A stretch of DNA of 64,000 bases from Halichondria panicea (taxonomy: Eukaryota; Porifera; Demospongiae; Suberitida; Halichondriidae), in NCBI RefSeq assembly GCF_963675165.1, contig NC_087377.1:13636198-13700197 (forward strand), in the 5' to 3' direction. A model generated the notes under the pieces. The model made no database searches, was not told the DNA's origin, and saw nothing but the letters and a program-made list of their open reading frames with translations. Shown piece after piece: positions 1 to 11,122 of this stretch. The translations under genes were made by a program, and so were the position numbers. Position 1 is the first letter of the stretch; every line of letters begins with the position of its first letter.

Positions 1-130
1 ATCTCAGCTGTGTAAAGTTAACGACCATTACCATTCTGTGTTTTTTGACATGAATCATAGTACATTGTTGTATGAATATCGGGATGTAGAGAGCTGAGTT
101 GTAGGAAGCCTATCTAGCTTCAAGGAGCTT

Positions 131-705
131 CAAGGAGCAATAAAATAAGGTAACTTGAGACAAGGGGGTGCTCCAGAGCATGCTTCCTACGCCCCTGGTC
201 GATCAGAGTGAATGAAGTGAACCTGTTTGACTGATATGAAAGTTGAGCACATGGAAAAGCAGTATAGGAGGTCAGAATCTGAGAACTGAATACATCCAGC
301 TTTCGCAAGTAACAGATGACGTCAGGCAAGATTGTATGGAGAAGTAAGACCCTTGCAAAACATGGACTCTGCTGCAACATTGCATGGCAACTTGATGGCT
401 GAACCTTACACAAGATTGTAATTATGTTGGAGAGTAATACCCTGAGATACAGCTGCAATGGCTGAACTAACAGTACTGCATGGTAGCCTTGTACTTGTCC
501 GGTTTTCGGTTTTTACTTCACTTGCTTCATGTTCACTCTCATGTTTATTTATTGATTTATAATTATATTCAATTTAAAACACAGAATGGTAATTAAACTG
601 ATGAGAGTGAAGTGAACATGAAAGCATAAAAGCACTGTACTGATGAGAATGAAGTGAACATGAAGCACCCCCTTGTCTCAAGCTACCTTACCTAGTTGCT
701 CCTTG
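131..705. repeat. Inverted repeat, ~42-bp arms
   Basis: The stretch at 131-172 reappears as its reverse complement at 664-705 with a few mismatches, so the ~575-bp interval could fold back. Short copies of a GAGTGAAGTGAACATG-like string recur inside (near 205, 603 and 645). A TACGCCCCTG terminus near 187-196 resembles the ends of the MITE at 5487-6099. I see no supported gene in bases 1-990. Confidence 0.55.
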
Positions 706-1000
706 AATGTCATAGCTAGACTAGATTGATAGGCTTCCACACAGCACCCCTTTACAAATACATCTTCTGCTATCAACTTTCACTACTGCAAAAAATACAG
801 AATGGTAATGGTCGTTTCCGTTTTCCGTTTCCGTTTCCGTTTTCCGTTTCCTTCTTTTCCAACCCGTTGTGTAGTCTTAGACTCGCCAGCCAGCCCTTCC
901 CCTCGGGGTAAGGGACTGGTGGATTGACTATCTGAGAGTTGTGCCGGTGGAATTTTAATGAGTTGCATGACATCATGTACGACATCATCATGTGGTTTGT

Positions 1001-1469
1001 TAGTCTCATGAATCAGCCGCCGTTCTTTTGGAACCACCGTCTGAGCACTCTTGTCATCGTTTTATGTGCCAAGACGGAATTCCGTCTTGACCAATCAAAT
1101 TGCAGAAGTCCAGTCAGGTGATGAACTTGGAGGCAGCAAAGAACTGCACTTTGCTCAACGCATTTGGATAATCATTACGCATGCATTACGCATGGTAAAC
1201 ACTTCATACATAGAAGCTGCTACGAAGCATAAGCAAGGCAAGCAGGGGTCCTTGGGCACAGATTTAGCACCACAGCAAAACACAAGTAGAGAGAGATGCC
1301 TTCGCTTGGCGATTTGTATAACAATTAGGAAATATGTGTGGGCGTAAGATAACGATTTAATTACATTCCATTGGTTTTGTGAGCAATCAACATTCCATTT
1401 TGAAATGACTTCATGACAAGAGTGCTCAGACGGTGGTTCCAAAAGAACGGCGGCTGATTCATGAGACTA
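1001..1469. mobile_element. MULE-like MITE with 57-bp perfect TIRs
   Basis: Bases 1001-1057 and 1413-1469 are perfect 57-bp reverse complements. They are flanked by the 9-bp direct repeat GTGGTTTGT (992-1000 and 1470-1478). Long TIRs with a 9-bp target duplication are typical of Mutator-like elements. The 469-bp body has only short ORFs and no transposase, so it would be non-autonomous. Identical arms point to a recent insertion. The superfamily call rests on the TSD length only. Confidence 0.8.
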
Positions 1470-1478
1470 GTGGTTTGT

Positions 1479-2653
1479 AATGTCTGACATTGTTGCAAAT
1501 GGCTAATAAGCTCCCCTGGCCTTGCTTAGTTTGTGGCAGAGAAACCAAGAAACTATGAGAACTGGTGGTAGAAGGCTACTGTCAAGCCCTTTCCATTCCC
1601 ACATACTTTCAGACTGGAAAGATTTTCTCCAATGTAAGACATTGTCACAAGTGGTGCAAATTAACTTGACATGCTCCTCCATTGCTAGTACTTATACTTC
1701 TTGACTGTGCAGCAGTGCAGCTGGAGCTAGCTAGCTAGCTAGCTTTGTGGTAATTGGTCAATTGGTGATACTTTGCAAATATGTTTTTCTCAAGAACCAT
1801 TCAACGCAGCAAGAATATGAAGATTTATATCTATAGCTAAGACACTGTGCTACTGGATCCTGCTATAGCCTAATCTTGGAAATTGCACTATCCACAGTAC
1901 ACATGCATTTATGTGGTTCATTTACCTGAGCTGGCTGGGGCCTGGTGGTGCAAGAATCAGAACAAAGAGCTATCAGGTGTATGTAGTACTATTCAGGCTG
2001 TGATAATCTAAGGCTGCATGAGGTGGCGTGTAGCAGGTTTAAAGCCCACAACAGTGCCACTCTGTCGCTTCCATGCAGCATCTTGCCGCACCAAGAAATT
2101 GGGGTTGTGACGTCACGTAGCCGTGCACGCGATAACTAAAATTCCAAGTGAAACTACCGTGAGTCGAACGGCCAAGGCAGTTTTTTAATTAAAAACAGGA
2201 AGTGCTTCCTGTCACTCAATCTGGCTTGTGGTTTTGAGCTTGTAAACTTGCAATGACTTCTACCTACTATATTATATTTGCACATACTATTTATGCCAAT
2301 ATTATCATAATTATTATGCTATTCATATTCTATAGAATGTGTGCTTTCTAAAGAGAGCCTAAAATGATAGCTACACAGTCATTATCAGCATACAGTTGGC
2401 ATTGTTTGATGGTTACTAACATTTTGTGGTTTTGACCTACCTCTAGCCTACCCATAATTGCTCACTATAAGTGGGTAATTTGACACACAACTCAATGCTT
2501 GTTGGCCAAACAACAACACTGTTAGAACTGGGGTGTAATTTAAAATCCGCCCAACTATACTTGACACTATCCATGTACATGATCTAGTTGGGCGTGGCCC
2601 CTCGTTTATCTATGGTGCAGTGCAGTACAGTGTAGTAGTAATCTAGTCTAGTC
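1479..2653. other. Non-coding stretch, no gene recognised
   Basis: I see no supported gene here. It contains an AGCTAGCT run near 1724-1744 and AT-rich sequence. It leads up to the ATG of the integrase-like gene. Confidence 0.5.
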
Positions 2654-4218
2654 ATGGCTCTTCATGTTAGCCCTGATGAAATGATCAAGTTTCTAACAAT
2701 ATTGGAGATGGTATAAGGACTATTCAAGTGGAAGATGAACAAGGAACTTCCAATGTGCACAGTCTACTTCATCAGTGTGAAGACATTCTCGAAGTTGTTG
2801 TTTATGCCTCTGACTTGTTTCCAGCTGGGTGTGGAGATGCCATTGTTGATGCAGTAACAGAAGTGTATAAGTATATTGAAGTAAATTGCCTAAGAGATAG
2901 TCACAGAAGAGGGAGACCTTGTGTGAACGTGTCTGAGACTCAGTTGGAGCACCTTTTGTCGTTTGATTTTAGAGTTAGAGATATTGCACACGTGCTTCAT
3001 GTATCTGAGAGCACTGTCAAGCGAAGAATAATACAGTTTGGATTTGAAAACAAATTACAGCGCACAGACATCTCCGAATCTGACTTGGATATTATTACTG
3101 CTGATTTTGTTCACCAGTTTCCAAACAGTGGACAAAATACTTATATATGATGGTTATCTAAGAGGGAAAGGGATAAGAATACAACGATATCGAGTAAGAG
3201 AGAGCCTTTCTCGTATTGATGAAACAGGAGTACAAAGACGTCTGAGACGAGCCTTACACCGCAGGAGATATAGTGTACCTATGCCTAATAGCTTGTGGCA
3301 CATAGATGGGCACCACAAATTAATACGCTGGAGAATAGTAGTGCATGGAGGCATTGATGGTTTTTCTCGATTACCAATCTATTTAAAAGCGTCTACTAAC
3401 AACAAATCTGAGACTGTACTACAGTGTTTTTTGCACGCTGTTTCTTGTTATGGTTTACCTTCACGTGTGCGGTGTGATAAAGGAGGCGAAAACGTTAAAG
3501 TCTTAGAATACATGCTTTCAAATCCTGAACGAGGTCCTGGTAGAGGTAGCTGTATTGTAGGGAAAAGTGTCCACAACCAACGGATCGAAAGATTGTGGAG
3601 AGACGTATTTGTTGGTTGTCTGTGTATGTTTTACCGGTTGTTCTATGCTCTCGAAGACAACAGTTTATTAGATCCTACAGATGAAGTGGATATATTTGCA
3701 TTACACTTCGTGTTTCTTCCACGTATTCAACAACAACTAAATGTTTTCCGCGAGAGCTATAGCCATCACAGATTGAGAACTGAAGGCAATAGGACGCCAT
3801 ACCAGCTTTGGATAGAGGGAATGACCTCACTAACAACAGATGGAGCAGCATTACAAGGAGTATTGGATGATTCATCAATTGTAAGTATTAGTGATGTGTT
3901 TACCTTCATTAGTTTACGAAGTCTGTGCATGTAGTACGATGTACAAAATGTATTTGAAACTGGTGGGTCAGAGTATAAGCATTGTGTTTAATTATTTCCT
4001 AACTATTATTACAGGGAGATTATGGAATAGATTGGAACGGCCTCCCTTGTATCGAGTCCCAAGATGGGGTTGCAGTCCCAAGCACTAATTGCCCACTGTC
4101 TGATGCACAGTTTAGTATGCTTAAAGAAGAGGTGAACCCACTTGCTGTTTGTGATGACTATGGCATATTGTTGTTTGGTCGCACCAAAGACTTAGTAGCT
4201 AGATGTCTGTCTATTTAG
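2654..4218 (+). pseudogene. DDE integrase-core protein, frameshifted
   Basis: This looks like an integrase-core (rve-type) protein of the kind found as multicopy transposon-derived genes in sponges, cnidarians and fish. A likely start at 2654 (MALHVSPDEM) is followed by a frame change near 2690-2712. The next frame carries a helix-turn-helix segment (GRPCVNVSETQLEHLLSFDF onward). A second frame change lies near 3135-3152 in a TATATA run. The catalytic core follows: Asp in WHIDGHH (codon 3305), Asp in RCDKGGEN (3476) and Glu in NQRIERLW (3587), which gives DD(36)E spacing. An intron at 3881-4014 (GTAAGT...ACAG) joins in phase to a last exon ending with TAG at 4218. The two frame changes suggest a decayed copy, or indel errors. 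I found no terminal repeats. Confidence 0.75.
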
Positions 4219-4236
4219 AATGATGTAACATAATGA

Positions 4237-4376
4237 TATTGAAAGAATCATGATAAAGTATGAAAGTGATACAGGGTGAATAGAACACAAAAAGAGTATA
4301 ATTATGTTCGAAAGAATCATGATAAAGTATGAAAGTGATACAGGGTTAATAGGTTTTGTCAAACACAAAAAGAGTA
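4237..4376. repeat. Tandem duplication (~68 bp x 2)
   Basis: A block reading GAAAGAATCATGATAAAGTA ... ACACAAAAAGAGTAT occurs at about 4239-4298 and again at about 4307-4376. The second copy has a short insertion. It lies between the convergent integrase and HECT genes. Confidence 0.7.
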
Positions 4377-4398
4377 TATGTTCATTTTATTGCAGTGC

Positions 4399-6531
4399 TT
4401 ATAGGCAACCAAATCCTCCATGGTTTTTCATACCATATACCATTTTCTTTTTAAACTCCTCTGGATTGTTATAATACTTGGAGGGCAGGGTTAGCTCCAA
4501 CGCACAAGTGGACGACGTGGGAAACACATTGGTATCGTTAAATCTCAGACCCAAAGAGTTATCAAATCCCATCGGTGGAACAGACTCTGAACCAGTAGTA
4601 AAAGAAAGAATGGTCTTAAGACTGACAGAATCCTCCGAGTCACCTACAGTATTAGCCTAATGATAACAGGCACACTGCAATTATAGTTCATACCTTCAAC
4701 ACATTCACAATCGTACAGAAAATCTACAAACAGCATGTAAGTAGCCTCTTCTTTAGCAAGATCATTTGAGCCCTTAGGTGAAAAGTGGGTGATTTTGAAC
4801 ATGGCCTTCATGGTCTCTGCAATAATTACAACAAAACTAATTATGGTTACCAGTTACACACGACACTTACCAGCAGTCAGAACTTGTGTGTTATTGTGCA
4901 CAAATAGAGGCCTCATTAGTTCAGGGTACTTCACAATTGCTTCTCCCACACCGTTCACTTGCAATCCCTCCTTGAGCTGGTTAATCTCTGCTAAAGACTC
5001 GAGAAGAGTGTAGTAGAGTTTTAGTGTCTTCACTATCTCAACTTTGTCTGCTTGCGTCGAGGTAAAAAGTGGCTTGCTGTACCCGGCATTCACAATGGTG
5101 TCACATTCATCAAGGATACAATCTTTTAGGTCTTTGTCATCAGCAGCATCATTGATCTGCAGGTACAGTGTTGAATTATACACATAATTATATAGATAAT
5201 ATTATATACCTTCTGAATAAGGATCCGGACGTTAGTATTTGGTACTTCTTCATCAGGTATGTCAATATCACAGATTTTAACACCACACAAGTATGCGTAG
5301 AGACTACTTCCAAAAAAGGAGAAACCACTACCACCCTGAGTGATTCCCATGGTCATCAATTTTCCTACGAGAAGAAACTTCTCACCCTGTATAAAAAAGT
5401 GTATGTCAGCGACTACGCATACACACTTTTACATCAAAATACCTGCAAAGCCAATAAATCGTGCCGCACAACCTTACTGTTCTCATCAGGGGCGTAGGCA
5501 GACTTTTGAGACAGGGGTTTCTGCAGAAAAATCAGCGGTGCGATAGCGCCGCGAAATTTTTGTGGCCACGCCCACTTCCGGTACCACACCCTCTTGATTG
5601 GGGCACACCTACTGTTATTGACTATCTATTGTTCATGACTTTTTTTACATGTTTGTGAGAAGCTAGCTAGCTATAGACGTAACATACTAGGCATGCAGGT
5701 GCCAATTGTGTATTGCTAGTCTAGCTGAGCAACAATTAAATGTCATTTACCTGAGAGGTTTCATGTGGCTGAGATTGTTCTAAACTTGTACACTTCCTGA
5801 ATAAAGTTGTGCTTAGAGCTAAGTCTGAGAATACTGGAGCATTCAGGATTGATACTAGATCTAGAACTTAAGTCTTGGTCTTCTTTGTTTGAGGTAGCTA
5901 GCTAGCTGAGACTAACTAGCTGAGACAAAGCCAAAGTGAAACGCTTCACGGTGCTGCTCTGATTATTGATTTGCAGCCACGTGTGAAAAGATGGGCAGGG
6001 CTGCATGATTTCAATTATAGGGAGCCCTGCCCAATTTTCTCAGCAGCTCCTGGGGGGGGGTTTCTGGGCAACCAGGAAACAATGGTAGCTACGCCCCTGC
6101 TCATGGCCCTCAAACATGGACTGAGCTATCTCTTTCCCCAACAGGCACCAAAACTCCCTGGATGGGCCTCCACCATCTTCTGCTTCCTCACTTACAAAGT
6201 GAACCTTAATTAGAACATAATGTAGAGTGTTTATACACCATTAATCCTTATTCTAACCGTCAATGTCTTGATGCTTGTAAATGCAGGCCGCCTTGCAGCT
6301 CTGAGTGCATCTACTAACACATGAGTGCGTCGTATTGGGATCTGATGATATTCCTTGAACCGATACTCAGACAGAAGCTTCAGCAAGCAAGAAAGAGAGC
6401 TGACCATCACACTGCACACAGTACAGGTATAAAAAGTGTTATAGTGAAATTTAAAGCTTACGATTTATGTTGAGTATCAGGTTGCTTGCTCTCTGTCAAA
6501 GCCTGTTTAAGTAAGGCATCCTCGATCTCCT
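4399..6531 (-). pseudogene. UIM-HECT ubiquitin ligase 3' end (G2E3-like)
   Basis: Seven in-phase exons read on the minus strand: 6531-6464, 6411-6258, 6204-6100 plus 5481-5443 (one exon split by a MITE), 5386-5210, 5156-4871, 4816-4694 and 4643-4399. The first carries a ubiquitin-interacting-motif-like helix (EIEDALLKQALTES). The rest form a HECT domain of the G2E3-like type, with landmarks PSREFWCLLGKEI, LMTMGITQGGSGF, INQLKEGLQVNGVGEAI and, near the C-terminus, the catalytic-cysteine segment TSSTCALELTLP. The protein would transfer ubiquitin from an E2 through that Cys. All splice phases agree and no exon has a stop. The 5' part is absent where a minisatellite begins, and a 613-bp MITE interrupts one coding exon. 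It is a truncated, insertion-disrupted gene unless the MITE is spliced out. Confidence 0.8.
5487..6099. mobile_element. hAT-like MITE inserted in HECT exon
   Basis: The ends are CAGGGGCGTAG (5487) and its inverse CTACGCCCCTG (ending 6099). They are flanked by the 5-bp duplication CTCAT (5482-5486 and 6100-6104). Removing the element and one CTCAT restores a continuous HECT reading frame, which proves the insertion site. CAGGGGC-type ends with 5-bp TSDs fit hAT-type non-autonomous elements. There is no transposase inside. Confidence 0.85.
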
Positions 6532-6594
6532 ATAACATTAAATCAATATTGTAACACTAACTTCACTAAAAGGATACTAACCTCAAGTAGTCGA

Positions 6595-6755
6595 TAGATG
6601 TCAAGTAGCTGATAGATGTCAAGTAGTTGATGGATGTCAACTAGCTGATAGATGTAAGTATACGTAGCAGTAGATGTCAAGTAGTCGATAGATGTCAATT
6701 AGTCGATAAATGTCAGGTAGTCGATAAATGTCAAGTAGTCAATAGATGTCAAAAG
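6595..6755. repeat. Minisatellite, ~20-bp unit
   Basis: Tandem imperfect copies of a unit like GTCGATAGATGTCAAGTA run for about 160 bp immediately upstream of the truncated HECT gene, where its 5' exons would be expected. Confidence 0.8.
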
Positions 6756-6805
6756 TGTACAAGTGGGTAAAGATCGATGTGTGCAAAGCAACCGATAGAT
6801 GTGTG

Positions 6806-7771
6806 CTATGGAATAACGCCATTTGCGACAAAATTCAGGCAGAATCTGATAGGGTGTGCATCCAATATAAAATCGATTTTTGAAGATCGATTTTTAATAA
6901 TCGATTTTTTACAGTTGATTTTCGATTTACACGTGAACGATCTTTGACAATCGACCTGATAATCGATTATTGAAATTCGATTTTTGATAATCGATTTTTA
7001 AAAATCGATTACAAAAATCGCAATTGATTGATATACTAGCCTCGAATCCAGGCCGATTTTAAAATGGATTCAAGGCTACAGTTAGGCCGCCCTTGAAACT
7101 CAGAACATGCACAAACTCCTTCTCCGCGGCCTGGAATCAAAGCTTGGCTTGGTTAGCTATCTCACATGATAGACTATAACGCAAAAGCGAAACATTATTG
7201 TTTTTTGGAACCATTAAAAAGGAGGGCCATAAGTCACAGTAAAAATCATTAATTTTAGAACTGCTCATGGTGCTATCTTATTTAGTTTCTTCATGCACCC
7301 ATTTTTGTATGCTTTCTCGCCAGCACTGTTTTATTTGGCCATCTTGTGTGTGCTTAGAGAAAGAGCTGAGAAAGAGTTTGGTGATTCCAGATAGAATAGA
7401 AGTCATGAATAGTGGCTTCTTCAATGGATAGTATCACGTGATACAGCTTTAGACAGGGGCCCCCCCCAGCACACCTTCAGAGCAGTTCTAAAATCGATTA
7501 TCAAAAATCGATTATCAAAAATAGATTATCAAAAATAGATTATCAAAAATCTAATCGATTATTGAAAATCGAATTTCAAAAATCGATTATCAAAAATCGA
7601 ATTTCAAAAATCGATTATCAGATCGATTGTCAAAGATCGTTCACGTGTAAATCGAAAATCAACTGTAAAAAAAATCGATTATTAAAAATAGATCTTCAAA
7701 AATTGATTTTATATTGGATGCACACGCCTATCACATTCTGCCTGAATTTTGTCGCAAACGGCGTTCCATAG
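6806..7771. mobile_element. Foldback element with ~210-bp arms and 26-bp flanking repeat
   Basis: The left arm (6806-7015) and right arm (about 7560-7771) are inverted copies ending in CTATGGAA. Both are rich in ATCGATTTTT units. Outside them sits the same 26-bp sequence, at 6780-6805 and 7772-7797 (TGTGCAAAGCAACCGATAGA followed by TGTGTG). The interior holds a GCCTCGAATCCAGGCCGAT repeat seen elsewhere. No protein is encoded. A 26-bp target duplication is far longer than usual for DNA transposons. Confidence 0.75.
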
Positions 7772-7799
7772 TGTGCAAAGCAACCGATAGATGTGTGAG

Positions 7800-8288
7800 A
7801 CACCCCCTTGAAGTGGGATGTATTTTTGACCTATTTGGCGTTCCATATCACCACGCCTCCATGTCATTCTATTAGTCTAGATCCGGCTAGCAATTCTAGC
7901 TGGGACTCCCAGTTCTAGCTAGTTTTGTTTAGCGTGTCAGAGACTGGGAGAAGATGATTGGCACTCCCTGGCTCCTTTGGATGTACAGCTGTCCAGATCC
8001 CTAGAACATACCCTCCATTCTGACGAGTTCAGTGCATAGGGTGCTTACTAGATTCTTGCCAGCCAGTACAGTTCAAGCTACACACAGCACCGCTCAACTA
8101 TTATTTACCCCATTATATCTAGCTAAATCTGGTCCAACTAGACAGCAGACCAGCCAGGTGACGTCCAAACGGTCAGTTATTCGTTCCACCAACTTTTTAA
8201 TCTAGTCTAGTCCTGCTTGCACTGCTACTACTACTACTGCTACTCTTCCTACTACTACTGCTACTCTTCCTAGCTAGTCAAAGGTTTC
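7800..8288. other. Non-coding stretch with CTACTACTGCTACTCTTC repeat
   Basis: No gene was seen. A short tandem CTACTACTACTGCTACTCTT-type repeat occurs near 8220-8273. A second GGCGTTCCATAT string at 7839 resembles the terminus of the preceding foldback element. Confidence 0.5.
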
Positions 8289-8309
8289 TTTTTTTTTTTT
8301 TTTTTTTTT
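8289..8309. repeat. Poly-T tract
   Basis: An uninterrupted run of about 21 T residues. It may be the tail of a retroposed sequence, but no source is visible. Confidence 0.85.
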
Positions 8310-8392
8310 GTAACTACATATGCACAAAGAGACATCAAAGCTTACATCAAAGGACACAGATTTTTAGCCTACTTGACTGATAAGGCCGTTAC

Positions 8393-8707
8393 CTAGACTA
8401 CAGTTTGTTTGTCAGGGAGGAGCTCACATACAACTTCATCTAATTCATCATAACGATTCGTTACCGTTGTTGTAATTTCTACAACAGATTGCCAAGGAAA
8501 GAGATATCTTTCAACTGGCTTTGTAACAATGCCTTGTGATTTTTCCTTTACAAAAATACTCCAGGTGGATCTTTCGTACACCAGATGTATATACTGTAAA
8601 CTTTTGGGGGGTACTTGCTGAAGCACAGCTACACAGTTCATTGAATGTGATGAGTCTGCTTCTAGCAGTGCTATAGCACTGCTTTTACAAGAGGAAACTA
8701 ACAGCAT
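8393..8707 (-). CDS. Possible exon of unrecognised protein
   Basis: An open stretch of about 104 codons ends in TAG at 8393. Its composition looks like protein (for example PPKSLQYIHLVYERSTWSIF, then PVERYLFPWQSVVEITTTV), with neither low complexity nor repeats. A possible acceptor (TTAG before TTTCCTCTTG) lies near 8690, so it could be a terminal exon. I do not recognise the family, and no neighbouring exon could be joined with confidence. Confidence 0.3.
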   Translation of the reverse strand: MLLVSSCKSSAIALLEADSSHSMNCVAVLQQVPPKSLQYIHLVYERSTWSIFVKEKSQGIVTKPVERYLFPWQSVVEITTTVTNRYDELDEVVCELLPDKQTVV

Positions 8708-8819
8708 AAAGTATAGAAAGCATAATAATTATTATGTCCAGGTGATGAAAGACACCGACCAGAAACTAAAATGCACTGGTCAGGATATATTGCTACAGTA
8801 TATACACTCTTGTGGGATT

Positions 8820-8938
8820 ATATACACCCATCACTATTTTTACACCCCAGGGTTCACTATTTTACACCAGTGCCAGATTTACACCCTATAAGGGGCTGTT
8901 GTTTACACCCCTCCTTGCATTTATTACACCCCAGTTTT
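8820..8938. repeat. TTACACCCC-type simple repeat
   Basis: Irregularly spaced TACACCC/TTTACACCCC strings recur about eight times over 120 bp. The ORFs across this stretch are by-products of the repeat. Confidence 0.6.
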
Positions 8939-9096
8939 AACAGTGAATATGTAAGGTGCATATGATACATTTCAACAAACACAGAAGGTAATAAGAATAA
9001 ATGTTTGTCTAGAAGTAGTGTTGGAGTCTCACAGCAGTGATGTCCTGTCATTCAGAGGCTTGATATCACCTACAATGTATAGAAGCGAGAATTGAA

Positions 9097-9169
9097 TATA
9101 ACTGTGATAATACACACTGTGTTAGGCTGATATCACCTACAATGCACAGTGTGTATTATCACAGTTATA
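9097..9169. repeat. Hairpin, 26-bp arms
   Basis: Bases 9097-9122 (ATATAACTGTGATAATACAC...) are the exact reverse complement of 9144-9169. A GATATCACCTACAATG direct repeat occurs just before (9060) and in the loop (9131). Confidence 0.8.
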
Positions 9170-9179
9170 TCCAAACTCC

Positions 9180-10080
9180 GAAAGTAGTAATCATGCAACG
9201 TGAAGAAAGCAACACATTCATATTGTATATAATTATATTCATATTGTATATACTTCAGCCGCTTTTGTGACTCGAGAATGATTCTTTTATTAATTCTTTG
9301 ACAGGTTAGCCTCTTTTTTGAACAGATTCAACAGAAGCCCCAGGCAGCATAAGTAATACAATAGACTACATGTAGTCAAGCTGCATGTTGCAGTGAGATG
9401 TATACCTATATCAAGAAACTATGGATTTATGAAATCTTTTCCCCACAAAAGTGTGTTTGGATACTTCTAGTTAATTTACACGGGGCACAGCGAACAGTAG
9501 ACTCTCGTTAATCTGGCCGCCCTTGGGACAATGCAGCTTCACCGGAATAGCGAGGTGGCTGTATTTCAGAAAATAACCACAGCTAAAAAAACGACCCTAC
9601 CTCGAATCTAATGACAAATTTTGCGGTATCAGTATACTCTATATACTTAAGTGTAATCCAATTTTATCTTCTAAACCAAAACGTCATATCCGGCCATAAT
9701 AAAATACCTAGTTTGGGGAAGCCAGTACTGGCCAGTATTATTATAAGGAATAGCGAGTGGCTGCATTTCAGCGCGAGTTTTGTGCAGTAAACATCTATAT
9801 ATAGCCAGCAATCTGTGCCAAACCAAATGACCGGTATATCGAGGTGGCCGTACATCAGACAGCCAGAGTCTATACTGTAAATACGGGACAGAATTTGAAC
9901 TCTAATACACCATGATACCTTTTTGTGACTTGTCCAGATGCTGGAAGAGAGTGAGCACAATGGGTATCCTCAGTGTAAAATAGCGAACATCTTCAGTGGT
10001 GATTGACATCAACGCTGAGGACATTGAACAATTGTATCACTGAAGCAAATAAAACCATTTATATCCCGTTGCTACGTTGT
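9180..10080. other. Non-coding stretch
   Basis: No gene was recognised. Related segments 'AATAGCGAG-TGGCTG(C)ATTTCAG' recur near 9545 and 9750, which suggests old repeat copies. Confidence 0.4.
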
Positions 10081-10084
10081 TGCC

Positions 10085-10160
10085 AAGTGCAATATAAAGC
10101 ATATTGCACTGCTGAAAGTCATATTGCACTGACCGCAAAGTCATATTGCACTGACCTCAA
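10085..10160. repeat. Short tandem repeat of ATATTGCACTG
   Basis: Four copies of a CATATTGCACTG-containing unit lie close together, with flanking GACC.CAAA.. segments. Confidence 0.6.
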
Positions 10161-10424
10161 AACGCCCCTCTGGCAATTAGACAGACAATTAAATTAAAAT
10201 TAAATTAATACGCATGAGAAATAACAAGTATCAAAGTATGTCCAGCCATGCAGGAATGAATGTTCAGCACTGCTGGAGTTTCTTCTTGCAACCATGCAGG
10301 TTTTAAAATTGTCCAAGATTCATTTTGTGGAAGATTCTGTGTTCCTAGATCGACCTAGTCCTCGACATCGTGATGCATGTCAATTCTGCTTCACCGTAGC
10401 ACTAGAAGTGGCTCTTTTTGCTGG

Positions 10425-10610
10425 GGGCATGAGCTGTTTTGCAGCAGTGTAGAAGCGAGCTTTCTTGGCTTGGTTATGAGGCCGAGCGTAGACCAGCAGC
10501 TAATACCATGTATTCACTGAGTAGTGGGGTGGGGCTGTTTCTTTGCAGCAGTAAGTGGGGCGGGGCTGTTTTGCAGCACCAGAAGTGGGGTGGGGCTGTT
10601 TTGCAGATTT
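10425..10610. repeat. Tandem repeat, GGGGCTGTTTTGCAGCA unit
   Basis: A GTGGGGYGGGGCTGTTTTGCAGCA unit is repeated three to four times. The overlapping ORFs in several frames are repeat artefacts. Confidence 0.6.
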
Positions 10611-10800
10611 CAGTTGAAACTCCAACAATTTTGTGTCAAGCCATTCGTCGGTCATGCCAATCTTATACGCTGCAGATACTGGCGTCTAGAAGAGAGAAGA
10701 GATGGAGCTGTGTCTAGAGTTGTCTCTGTCTTTTTTTGTGCTGTTTATATTGTGTTACTAGGACAGTGTTATGTTGCTATGCCCTCGGGATATAAACTAG

Positions 10801-10914
10801 TTATAACACGTGCACTCGGGCTGCATGGCATATATTACACTCAGCCCTCGGGGCTGGCGCCCTCGTGCTTCAGTGCAATATATTCCATACATCCCTCGTG
10901 CCCGTGTTATAACT
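10801..10914. repeat. Imperfect hairpin, ~39-bp arms
   Basis: TTATAACACGTGCACTCGGG at the left pairs with CCTCGTGCCCGTGTTATAA at the right, with mismatches. The centre contains GCCCTCGGGGC. It is MITE-like, but no target duplication was recognised. Confidence 0.55.
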
Positions 10915-11122
10915 ATAACGTATAAACTATCATACACAATTCATGGTATACATGACAGTCACTGTGCAGGTTTTATGCAGTCAGCCCAGTCAACCACACA
11001 CTAATTAATGCTGTTTTATGACCACTCATAACTTTTAATTCATGCATGGAAACAGGCTGAATATAAGTCTAAAACAAGTAAGAAGCTTACCTTTACAGTA
11101 CTCATTGATCAGATCTGCTTTA

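Noticed and set aside
10439-10717. 92- and 133-residue overlapping ORFs
   Set aside because: Both run through a GGGGCTGTTTTGCAGCA tandem repeat and a hairpin, with no protein-like pattern.
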